Assembly: GCA_019787685.1 (NCBI GenBank)
Contig: JAHNUO010000007.1
Coordinates: 1,054,001-1,118,000 of the forward strand
Direction: 5' to 3'
DNA from: Chiua virens
Lineage: Eukaryota; Basidiomycota; Agaricomycetes; Boletales; Boletaceae
DNA: 64,000 bases
In this document: piece by piece, positions 44,981 through 55,148 of the stretch
Position numbering within the stretch: the stretch's first letter is position 1
Layout of the letters: every line of letters begins with the position of its first letter
The notes under the pieces: generated by a model
Seen by the model: the letters and a program-made list of their open reading frames with translations, nothing else
Told to the model about the DNA's origin: nothing
Database searches by the model: none
Position numbers and translations under genes: made by a program

Positions 44981-46030
44981 TGGCCGGCTCTATAATTGAC
45001 AATGGCCCAGGACCTGTTTGGGTTCCTTGAACCTTTTTTGAGGTAAAACGGCCCTTTCGTCGTGACCACCATCGCCACGAACGACCGTGCTCACCATGAG
45101 CTCCTTTGTTCCTCGATCACCGTCCATGGCCGGTGTAGAAAAGTAATATAAGGTTGAATGAGAAGAAAGGTGGGGCGATAGGTTCGTCCCAAGGGGGGTT
45201 ATGTTTGAAGGGATGATGGATTCAGGTTTGTCTAAGAGTCCTAGAAGCTGCTGGACAATCCGGAATGAAAAGCAGTCAATATAAAAGTATCCAGGTGGAG
45301 GCGAAGCGATGAGAGTATTGATTCGAGTAGATGAGACGTCGAGGAACAATAGGACGAGGTAAAAGAGAAACTACCCAGCTCACTCACGCACGGGAGAGTA
45401 AACAGGAGATCTCCTCAACGCAGAAAGACCATATTTTTGTGTTAGAAACAGGGTTTTATAGTCCTGGGCATAACCCAGGACTATTAAAGGTAATCCGACC
45501 CTAAGTAAGTGTACAGGATTGACGTAGGGTGAGTATGGAAAGAAGGGGTGTCAAACCTTGTAGATGACAAGGAAAGGGAAGGTGTTAGAATAGTAATGAC
45601 CTTAATAAGGCCAAATCGAGTAGAACAAGTCAAATCGGATGAAGCGGAATACGTACGAAAGCACCGGATTGGATCGCGTTGACTCGGATTGGACTCGGAT
45701 TGGACTCGGATGATCTGTAAACGCTAGGAATGAAACCGGGCTGGCACGAAGTCGATGGCGGATGAGACAGGAGATGATATGACATGATGAAGAGCGAGGA
45801 AAATGTATCCTACAACCGTAGGGAGTATCTAACTCCTACACCGGCTCTATAATTGACAACGGCCCAGGACCTGTTTGGGTTCCTTGAACCATTTTTGAGG
45901 TACAACAACCCTCTCATCGTCGCCCCTGCTGGAAACTCCATCATTCCTCTTCCTCTTGTTGTCATTTGAGGCGATTGACTTGTCCCTTGTCGTCATCCTC
46001 TGTGTCCAATGTGAGCTCCTTGTTATCATG
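44981..46030 (-). repeat. Left subterminal repeats of the KDZ element (two units of about 150 bp)
   Basis: Two units contain CCCAGGACCTGTTTGGGTTC and CTTGAACC; they start near 45005 and 45860 and would be about 147 bp apart without the S5 LTR at 45134-45840. The complementary units lie at the right end (54090-54650). Confidence 0.75.
45134..45840 (+). repeat. Solo LTR family S5, CpG-rich, 4-bp TSD CCGG
   Basis: This 707-bp LTR starts TGTAGAAAAG and ends TAACTCCTACA, flanked by CCGG (45130-45133, 45841-45844). The empty site GGCCGGCTCTATAA is present in the neighbouring subterminal repeat unit. It is the best-preserved S5 copy, inserted in the KDZ element's subterminal repeat. Confidence 0.88.
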
Positions 46031-46082
46031 CTCTCATTATTTCCGCTGACCCGTGTCTATCTACAGCCCCCATTTAGTATGC

Positions 46083-49000
46083 CGCATGCGAAGCTCCGTG
46101 GTCTTTTGAGCTCAACTATCTCTCACTCAGTTTGACGCGGGCGACGCTACTGTGAAGTGTTGACCGCTACGAAACAGCAGGATCGTATCCGCACTTGTGA
46201 TATCAAATGGAGAGCAAGGATACAAGGTAATGTTTCTTCAAAATTGCCCACCATTTTGTGCTCACCCTCCCGATAGCATTGCCCGCTCGCGATCAAGATC
46301 TTGTCAACGATATGATGGCCCATGACGGGCAATTTATGGACTGTGATGTCCCCTTCTCAGAGGGCCCTCCCTGTGCTCCAAGTGTGGATCTGAGTTGTGA
46401 AGATGAAATTGACTGGGAAATTTTAACTGAAATGGCATCGCAAATGGCCAAACACAATGGCTAGTAAGTTTCAGAACCTTCCCTCCCTCTTATGAATACA
46501 TTAACCCGATCAACAGTAAACGAGTCGATGATCGTGTCCGGACTGATCGCATGGAGGCTCAGACCAAGCATTGGGCACTTCAAATGGATTGCTTGGTTGC
46601 CACGTATCTTGAGTATCGTGCGAAAGAAGCAGGTGATGGTATACCATCAGGTCAACCAGATGTGCTTCCTGGGGACTGTGAGAATTGTCAGATTTTGGAT
46701 ATCGGCTTGGTTGACGTGTTCAGTATGTGTTTGGTTTCTCATTGGAACACATCACTAATTTATTGCAGCCTACAAATGTGGCTCATTCCCCTTGTCTTCC
46801 TCACAGGAATTCCCGAATGAGTGGTTGATTTCCCATGGGTATCTTGGTTGCTCACCTTTGCACCCGACAGTTGCTGTATCCATCCAGACGCTTGCTGTCT
46901 TCCAGCAGTATCATCACAGTTGCCCTGGTTTCAGTATTCAGGCACAATGTAAAGCATTGTGTCATCTTCATGGCGTGAGTTTATTATCATTTTTACTATA
47001 TCTTGTTGACTGAACTTCGACCAGGTACCATATCGTCCCTATCTCAGTGCCCAATTTTCTGCGGTGTTTGATGTTTATCTGGAAATTCTTGCGCAAGTGG
47101 AACAAAGGATGAATGCTGTGTTAAGACGTAATACCCCTCATTGGCGGATGCGGAACACTTGTCCTGCATGTTTCTACAAACTCAAAGATGAGCCGCCACT
47201 CAAGTTTTCTTATCTTGCCAGCATCAATGGTAATAATAGCTTGAAAAGATGGATTTTGCAGAATCCTCAGGATGTGTCTCATGTCAATTTGCAAGAGCCA
47301 CATAGTGACTACTGGATCAGCCGACACAATGTTGATCGCTTCAAGGATGAGGTAAAGGTATGAGCGGTAAGCCAAGCTGTGTCCATACTACAATGTTATT
47401 TTGTTAACCTGTCCTTAGCCTGGATCTCGATCATGCAAGGATAACTGGGAAGATATGGAAGATCCTGATTCAAGTATGATGCACTGTGTTGAGTGTTGGA
47501 GAAATGCAGGCTCAGAAGAACAGAAAAGAATGTTCAAGGTCTTTGATGAGTCAGGTATATTCATTGCCTGCTGCCGTCATCGCTTCATGCTTGTGGTGTG
47601 TGATATAGTCCAGAGCGGCGAATTGTGAGTATGTATTGTTTACATGATCACATTGCTTACTGGATGCAGGGCGAAATATCCTTTGGCAGTCGTTGATTGC
47701 TTGCTCACTGTCTATGGATCTGACGGTGGGCTTGCTTATGACATAGGTTGTGCCTTTGCCACTACCCTGACCAATAGTGTGCTTGGACCCCATGCTCATG
47801 CGCTCAACTTGACCCTCATGGTTGGCACTTTCCATGGACACGCCCACAACCTGTCAATGCCAACTAAAATGGCATCCGATGTATATTCCTGGAACTGGAC
47901 ACACTGAAGGTGAAGGTTGTGAGCACGTATTCTCTGCCTCCAATGTGCTGGCATGAGGTACATGACATGCCAATTCCTTTCATCGACATCAAGCTATCGA
48001 GCAACACTTTGCATTCTGGGACCTGGATAAATACGCTGCATTGAGTAAAGATTTTTTCTACTTCATTTCATCATTTCTCATATGTCTGTATAGGTGCTTT
48101 TCTATGAAATCATTATCGTGAAGCACTGAAAGCAGTGCAAACCTTGGAGACCGAGCTCTTAGTTATCTGGAATGAGCTCAATCTCACTGATAATGACTTT
48201 AAGCGGTTTCATGAAACTGAAAAAAAGTATTTTGCAGATCTCAAAGAACCACCACATGAAGAGCGTCTCAAAATTCGGTATGTTGAGATGTTGGATGAAT
48301 TGGCGGAGTGCCGGCAAGTACTTTTTTTATCTTGCGTCTAATATTGCTTATGAAATCTAGTAACGAATGGGAACTAGCTCGGACGACTACCAACAACATT
48401 CGCAGCCGTGTGGCAAATGATCAAATTTTTCTCACTATTTTCCATGCTAGTAAGCGCACAGACACTGCTTATGCAAAGTTACAGAATGCTGAGACCCAAG
48501 CGAGCCATATTGAGCTTGAACTGCAAATTGAAGCGTGCTGGGCTATTGGTAGTGAGGAATATGCACGGTACAAGCAGGAAGCCTCCATGGGCAAGTACTG
48601 TGTTGCACTCGACAAGCTCGAGTGCTTGGTGGTTATGTGCCTCTTTGAGTTGTCAAAGATGTCGTTGTCAGGGACAGGTCACTCGAGTTCTATCTGTAAT
48701 CACACATTTGCTGACTGTTCTTGACAGGATATAAGCTTCGATGTCAAATCAGCAAAGCGTTGCAACGCCGCTCGGCAGTAATTTGTACCACTCTTACTCG
48801 GCACAACATGCAAGCACAAGCTCTTGACCTGCCACAACCAAAAATTTTGTGGAAAGATATTGCCGACTACAGTTTCCTTGGAGAGTTTGATCTACTGCGC
48901 AATTCACACAAGGATGTGTGTTCGAATGACTGGTCAAAACCAGCCTACCGCGAGGCCACCATAAAGTTTTTTAAGCTTCAACACGCATGTGAGGAGATTT

Positions 49001-49859
49001 TGCAATTAGATGTTGAAATTCGGCGGTTATACACTGCCATGCATGACGAAGAAATTGCAGTCTTGGCCGTGATCCAGGATTTGACTAATTCAGACCCTCA
49101 CTTGGCTTTGGAAATCACGAGGTGGTGGCAGGAACATGCAGGTGTTAATGCAGTCCACCTCCATCGGCTGTCGCAGATCCAGAAACTCACGGGCTTTTCA
49201 GGGACCCTTGAACTTAGCACTCGCGATGTGGTTGAAGGCATGTCAATGGATACTGCTGAGCACCAGGAAGTCGCACCTGTTGATGGCACAAATAGCCATG
49301 CATGTGAAGTGGAGAGGATTATTATGGCTGAGTACTGTCCAAACACTGATATCCTGGAGCAGATGGAGGATGATGAAACAACCTAGAACAAGACTAGACT
49401 GTTAAGTTGTAGTAGTTGAGTGAAGAGGGGGTTCAGTCCAGTGAAGAGGCGAAAACTCCAAGAGAACTTTGTTAGAGCTCTCTGGCTGAAATTCATGGGG
49501 TTTATATACTACATGGATATCGGAGTTCTAATCTGAGTATGAACTACGTAGATAAGCATACTGTATCTCATTGGACAATAAGGTGTGAGTAATTATGAGT
49601 CATAGATAAGAGCATAGCCTTGCACTGCCTGGTGATGAGTCAGTGATAAGGGAAATGAATAGATAAGGGCATGAGGTGATGGATGCTGTGTTATTGTGGC
49701 AGCCAATCGGATATGATCCTTTGGACAGCCTTGACATGAGGCATATATCTTTAGAATAGATTGAATGTTGGAGCTGTTAAGGAAGGAAAAGTTGGTATCG
49801 TAACAGATGATCAGTCGCTTGAACTGTTCACGCAGTTTATAGAGTGCCTCAGTGATTAG
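46083..49859 (+). pseudogene. KDZ transposase, multi-exon, decayed
   Basis: Clear exons run from about 46258 (PARDQDLVNDMMAHDGQF). Next come VRTDRMEAQTKHWALQMDCL, FPNEWLISHGYLGCSPLHPT, CPACFYKL and SINGNNSLKR (47220-47255), GIFIACCRHRFMLVVCDIVQ, GGLAYDIGCAF (47728-47760), FHGHAHN, then HTEGEGCEHVFSASNVLA in a shifted frame. The C-terminal helical part is 48130-49373 (EFDLLRNSHKDVC, LALEITRWWQEHAGV, HRLSQIQKLTGFSG), finishing after the S2 insertion at 49859. These are the family's conserved blocks. Inactivating changes include Asn where family members usually have Asp (DGNNSLKR), a frameshift near 47850 and two TGA codons after NVLA. The first exons upstream of 46258 are uncertain. Confidence 0.82.
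49374..49805 (-). repeat. Solo LTR family S2, TSD GATGA, at the transposase C-terminus
   Basis: This 432-bp LTR starts TGAAACAACCTAG and ends GGTATCGTAACA, with the perfect duplication GATGA (49369-49373, 49806-49810). Removing it joins EQMEDD to QSLELFTQFIECLSD and a natural TAG, 17 codons from the interruption. Confidence 0.9.
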
Positions 49860-50386
49860 TTGTAATACACCGTATGACTTTTAGGTCGTGAATGTCATTT
49901 TGTCGCATTGATCTCATCTGGTTCAGTCTGAAATCTGCCTCTTCCAATGCATAATTGGCAATGTATGTTCTATCTACGTTACAGTGGGATTCCTTGCAAA
50001 ACAATGATGGATCCAGTGTATAAACTTGAATTTTCCTTGATTTTCTTGACTCAACCCAGGCCTTTCTGAGTCTGGATCATGATTCAGACTTATCTGATTT
50101 ATATGTTCTCTTTGCGGTCTATCTGCTCTGCAATGCCTGTACAACTGGCAAAGCTATCTATTTGAGTCAGTCCAATGCATTATCCACCATGCCATGCATC
50201 TGAGAGACATGTTGATTGGTTGCTCACAATCCCTGATCGATCGCTCAACCTTCCATGGATTTGCCATGCCAGTACGGTAGACCGTCAAACGGGCCTCATA
50301 AACTGGTGCCGTTGTTAGGTAAAGGCTACTAGTACTACCACTAAAAGGGTGTGTTCTCGTGTTCCTTTCATCTCTCCCTAATCATA

Positions 50387-51775
50387 ATGTCCACTCCCAT
50401 GAAGGAGAAGGCAGCCAACACTGCAAAAGCGAAAGTGCAGATGCCTGGACCATCACAAGACTGCCAACCATATGCACCTGGGGGTGTGGCTGACTTGTGT
50501 AGTACACTGTTCAGAGAAACTTTTATGGTCTTGCAGCGTTTAGCAGCTTCTCATGCACTTCTTCAACATGGCGCTCATGTCGACAGCACTGACAACAAAC
50601 CTCGAACTCCGGGTGGTCTCCATCCATCGTATTTCGGCTTCCAAGAACTGAAAGGAGGGTCAACTAGGCTCTCACTTGGACATGAAGACTTCAAGGAAGT
50701 CTGTATGTGCGATCTCTTTGACACTGTACGTCTTTTCTTGTCGTCTTAATCACACTAGTTCATTCATTCTTGTCCTTCTCAGGTTGTTCAGCAAGACCGT
50801 CTTGACAGTGGAATATCACTTCTGCTGCACTGCCCAGGGTTCACAGCACAACCAAACCTTGGACCCGAAAATATCATTGCCGATGTGTATGTTACCCTGC
50901 ACGTTTTGGATGCTTCACAACAGCAGAAGATGAATGAGAACATTGCTATCCTTATCCAAGGATTTTGTCAGGAGTTCGCGCTCCCTCACCTCCATCAGTT
51001 TACGAAATTGTGCGATATTGAAGGCATTGGTCCCATCCCTCCCCCTCGTAAGTCTTCATTCTTTTTGTTCCCCGAAATGTACAGCTTACATTCATGTTTT
51101 GTAGCCCACGCACCATCCATTATGTTAAATTCTCCACCATTCCTGCCGCCAGCAGCCATTGAAGGAACTTGTATCCGTTGCTCTGCACAGCCGTATGTCA
51201 CTCAGGCTGTGGTGAACTCTAGCTTCAGTGGAGCCAAGCGTGTCACATCAAATGTCACCAAGTCCAGCAGTGCCGAAAATGATGTGAAGGCCAGTGCATC
51301 CATTCCTGCGATCCCAATGGGCTGATCTCAGGTTCGTCAGCGCTGCAATGCTGATCGTTTCTCTCCTGACGAGGTTGCAAAGGCAATTCTTGATGCCACC
51401 TCCGACTCAGAGTCTGGCAAGCCTGAGAGCCCCATAGTTGCCAAGTCCACTGCGAGGACTCATGCTATCATCAGCATTGGCGCAAACACTGATGCTGTAC
51501 TCAACAGATTTGGTTTGAGTGACCAACTCATTCCTCATCTTCGGGAGCTTGTTGTCTCCGTGCACAGCAGCCAGTGGGAGGCGATGCTATGAAATTCACC
51601 CTGGAATTTGAATTACAAGCAAGCAGCAAACCTTCAAAGGGCTTTGCAAGTGGACCTTGGTGTGGTGATGCCATTAGTGAAGGTCTGGACTATTTTTTCT
51701 ATCTATCACAGTGTCACCCAACTGACATGTTTCTCAATAGCCACGCTTTAGCATCTGGAAAACTATCCTGAAATT
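50387..51775 (+). pseudogene. KDZ cargo gene A, uncharacterised
   Basis: From ATG 50387: MSTPMKEKAANTAKAKVQMP, LCSTLFRETFMVLQRLAASH, to a GT donor at 50726; intron 50726-50782; exon 2 VVQQDRLDSGISLLLHCPGF, ENIIADVYVTLHVLDASQQQ to 51047; intron 51048-51104; exon 3 PHAPSIMLNSP, IEGTCIRCSAQ, continuing through two in-frame TGA codons (51323, 51589) with SPDEVAKAILDATSDSES and FGLSDQLIPHLRELVVSVHS. All junctions keep phase, so the exon model is good. Both TGAs could be recent (Trp or Arg codons changed by one transition). A partially zinc-finger-like CIRC is the only motif. I do not recognise a function; the position between transposase and gene B, same strand, suggests an element-borne gene. Confidence 0.6.
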
Positions 51776-51972
51776 GTTATTGACCCTGCTCATTGTCTTT
51801 GCCGCTTTCATTGTTTATTATTTGTTCTGGTCCTAGATCCATCTGTTTGCTAATCGATTTGACTTCCATTTCCTCATATTCGCGGGTGAAAAACAGTATA
51901 TAAGTTGTCCTTCAAGATTGACTGATCGCCATGCACATGCCACTCACGGTGTGTTGTCTCCTGCTCTTGACC

Positions 51973-53707
51973 ATGGCTGATCCGGCCACACCAGCTTAGG
52001 CTGCTGCCGCAGCAACAGGCACACTGCCACTGTATGCTATCATTTTTCTCTTGTCGATTGCTGATCTCAAGCTCATGCTATGACAGGGTTCCATGTGCGA
52101 GAGTTCCACTCACCGAAGGAGCACGCAAAGTAGTCAACGAGCACCGGCGTCAGGCCATGGTATTCTACCAACAAGACCTAGAGAATACCTGGGACAAGAT
52201 CGACCAATCCATTGCTGACATTGCCATGATACACCGCAAGACTGTTGGGTGTGTTCAGAGGGAGTTCTATATGGGACAGTCAATGCTTGGAATGCTTGGT
52301 GTGCCAAGATTGCAAGTGAGGAGTCTGATCGTGCCGACAGAATTTTGTTCTATTTCTTTTTTTGAGATCACTTATTATATTTTTTCTAATCAAAATTTAG
52401 ATGCTACTGGCTCAGACATTCTTGTTGATATGATCCAACACCGAAAACCAGAGTACCTGGCACTGACTGAGGAGCAAAAGCAAGAACTCGTTGCAAACTA
52501 TATTCCAGTTCGAAACTGCCAAGCATACTGCTCGCCGTCCTTCTGCAAAATCACATGTCAATGATATTACGGGCACAATTAATTGTATTGAGGATGAGGT
52601 ATGTAGTTGTTGAGTGTGCCTTCAAATTGTCAAGCAACTAAATTTTGTTTTTATTCCTACTAGCTGAGTGCTCTGAGGGCACGAACCAGTCTTGAGTCCA
52701 CATTGTGTGCCGTTCGTGGATCAATGGACATGACCTTACACCCAATTCATTTTGAGACACAAGGTCTCATTGGTTTCCTTGGCAATGGTGTGCGTATTGA
52801 CAGGCAAGATCTCACAACTCGGATGGAAGGTTATTCAGTCCAGGGTGTCCGTGGTAAGATTGTTCAGTTTTCTAGGCATTCTGAGCTCACTTCAGAACTG
52901 TGAAGGCGCTGCTCACAACCACCACAACCGTGTGATTTCAGCACACTCGGAATTACGAAGTGTAATTTTGAGCAAGCTCCATAAGTGCCTCCGAGTCAGC
53001 AAAGTTCATTCTAACTCTAATGGATACCTTATGCAAAACAGGTCAGATCACTGGTGATGAATCTGTGCAGATGCGATACAAAGACTATTGGTCAAAAATA
53101 GTCCAGCACTACAAGGTTCAGATTGAGGGCTGGCCAAGTAACATTACATTTACTAATTTCAGTGACACTTCACTGTCACTCTCAGACATCGAGTTGCTTT
53201 CGGGAAAGTGGAGAAGCGGTATAATTTACTGGCACAAACTGACAGACGAAGAGTATGCAAGGCTCAAGGATGACCGCAATGCACAGATTGATTGTGGTGA
53301 GATCACCATTTCGCAAGCGTCAGACTCAATCCGACACAGGCATGAGACGAAGAAGCTACCGGTGGCATAACAATGCAAGTAATGCTGTGATCGAGTCATC
53401 AGATGACGAGAACAGCAACAGCAAGACCACTAATGGCAACAATACCTCAGGCCTTTCGTCATCTGTTATGTCACCCACCCCCAATTCGCCTTCACCACCT
53501 CGCATCAGGTCACCCATCCCTGGTTCCTCAGGTAACTGTGGTACTGCTGCAGCTCCCAGCAATGCCACAGCTACTGCAGGCGCAGGTAACATGTTCAATG
53601 ACTTACTTAACACCACAAATGAGCTTGATTTTACATTTCCTGAATTTAACAACCCAAATCTTTCATTCTTCAACTTTGACTTTGGTGATGGGACTTACGC
53701 CCACTGA
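51973..53707 (+). pseudogene. KDZ cargo gene B, uncharacterised, Ser/Asn-rich C-terminus
   Basis: From ATG 51973 (MADPATPA then an in-frame TAG), exons carry VPLTEGARKVVNEHRRQAMV, YQQDLENTWDKIDQSIADIA, IHRKTVGCVQREFYMGQS, KPEYLALTEEQKQELVANY. A frame shift then leads to KHTARRPSAKSHVNDITGTI, LESTLCAVRGSMDMTLHPIH, FLGNGVRIDRQDLTTRMEGY, AHNHHNRVISAHSELRSVIL, YKDYWSKIVQHYKVQIEGWP, LSGKWRSGIIYWHKLTDEEY, and a low-complexity tail (SPTPNSPSPPRIRSPIPGSS) ending ELDFTFPEFNNPNLSFFNFD to 53707. The first half is helical. This protein type recurs in agaricomycete genomes next to KDZ genes as far as I recall; no biochemical role is known to me. A second relic is at 38110-41276. Confidence 0.62.
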
Positions 53708-54089
53708 AGCCTTTTTAATTTTACCTTTGCATAAATTTCGCACAAACTTCGATGCTTTTCAACTTCGTACTAGAGAAACTTTCAACACAGTTGTTTGGGG
53801 CGAGAAGGGTTTCAACAGCATTCATAGACAGTAGACGTGCCCTTGAATATGAGATTGATATTCTAGACATGAAATTGTAGGTGGACAGCAAGCAGAAACG
53901 AACACGACCATGATGACCGTGAGAGAAGCAAATTGAGAAGGAAAGAGAACCTAAACACAGAGAAGGACGAGGGGTGGCATTTGAATAAATAATGATGAAC
54001 GCAAGGAACGGAAAGACAAATGGGAGAGCTTACTGTCACAGGGAGACAACGACGACAATGATAGGCATCTGTACTTATTGAAGATGAGG

Positions 54090-54650
54090 AGCTACAAAGT
54101 ATTCAGCCACGACACAACTATAAGGAAAGGGTGTTTAGGTTCAAGGAACCCAAACAAGTCAAGTCCTGGGCCGTTGTCAATTATAGAGCCAGCCGTGGAC
54201 AGTGATCAAGGAACAAAGGAGCTCACGATGATCATGGTTGTTTGCGGCAGCGATGGCGGTCACGACGAAAAGGCTATTTTACCTCAAAAAAGGTTCAAGG
54301 AACCCAAACAGGTCCTGGGCCATCGTCAATTATAGAGCCAGGCCATGGACAGTGATCAAGGAACAAAGGAGCTCACGGTGAGCACGGTCATTCACGGCAG
54401 TGATGGCGGTCATGACGAAAAGGTCATTTTACCTCAAAAAAGGTTCAAGGAACCCAAACAGGTCCTGGGCTGTCGTTGATTATAGAGCTGGCCACGGACA
54501 GTGATCGAGGAACGAAAAAGCTCACAGTGAGCACGGTCAGTTCGCGGCGATGGTGGTCACGACAAAAGGGCCAGTTTTACCTCAAAAAAGGTTCAAGGAA
54601 CCCAAACAGGTCCTGGGCCATCGTCGATTATAGAGCCAGCCACAGACTGT
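54090..54650 (+). repeat. Right subterminal tandem repeats of the KDZ element (four units of about 150 bp)
   Basis: AGGTTCAAGGAACCCAAAC recurs at 54137, 54291, 54441 and 54589 (spacings 154, 150, 148). Each unit also holds GGACAGTGATC and CTCACGGTGAGCACGG variants. They are inverted relative to the two left units. Likely transposase-binding or regulatory sites. Confidence 0.8.
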
Positions 54651-55106
54651 TGATCCCACGGGTGTTTGCGGCAGTGATGGCAGCCACGACGAAGAGCAGG
54701 GGCGTTTGCGGAGGCGGCAAGGACAAGGACAAGGACAAGGACAAGGACAAGGGCGTTGAGCTGGCTATGGACAACGATGACGAGGAAGGAGGGTGTTTGC
54801 AGCGGTGATGGTAAGGACAATGGACCCGAGCTAGCCACAGGGCAACAACGATGACGAGGGAGATGAGCGGGCCATGGGCAATGACAAGGAGAAAGGGGAG
54901 CTCACCGTGGACAACGACGACGACAATGAAGGGGAGTGATAAGGGGCATGGGAGAATATTCGAAGGAGAGGGACATACTTTAGCGAGCGGCGGCTGAGGA
55001 TGCCGAGATGCCAAGAAGTACAGAGCCAAGGCAGGGGGTAGTCCCTCAGCATTTCTAAGTACGTACATTTGGGCACGGGTTTATTACTGGTGTCGGGATA
55101 TTACGG

Positions 55107-55148
55107 GACATGAGCCTAATTAGGCTCATGTCGTGGGCAGGTCAGGTG
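55107..55148 (-). repeat. KDZ element right terminus with palindrome
   Basis: The 26-bp palindrome (55107-55132) is followed by GTGGGCAGGTCAGGTG, the inverted match of the left end with one mismatch. Its bases also encode the last codons of the truncated host gene. Confidence 0.85.

Larger units (their letters stand above)
44489..55148 (+). mobile_element. KDZ-family DNA transposon, complete, 10,660 bp
   Basis: Terminal inverted repeats begin CACCTGACCTGCCCA and continue through a 26-bp palindrome into several hundred bp of inverted similarity (44489-45130 against 55148-54350). The target duplication is ACTTGCAG (44481-44488) and ACTTGCGG (55149-55156), 7 of 8 identical. It contains a KDZ transposase gene, two cargo genes, one S5 and one S2 solo LTR. 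An 8-bp duplication is what I recall for Zisupton/KDZ relatives. It lies inside the coding sequence of a host gene, which rejoins in frame when the element is removed. Confidence 0.82.

Noticed and set aside
45847..46029. Small basic proteins ending QKRFKEPKQVLG near both KDZ ends
   Set aside because: They are translations of the subterminal repeat units; no conserved start and no codon bias.
44489..55148. TET/JBP dioxygenase cargo expected from some fungal KDZ elements
   Set aside because: No HxD...H double-stranded beta-helix motif was found in any frame between 49.8 and 54 kb.
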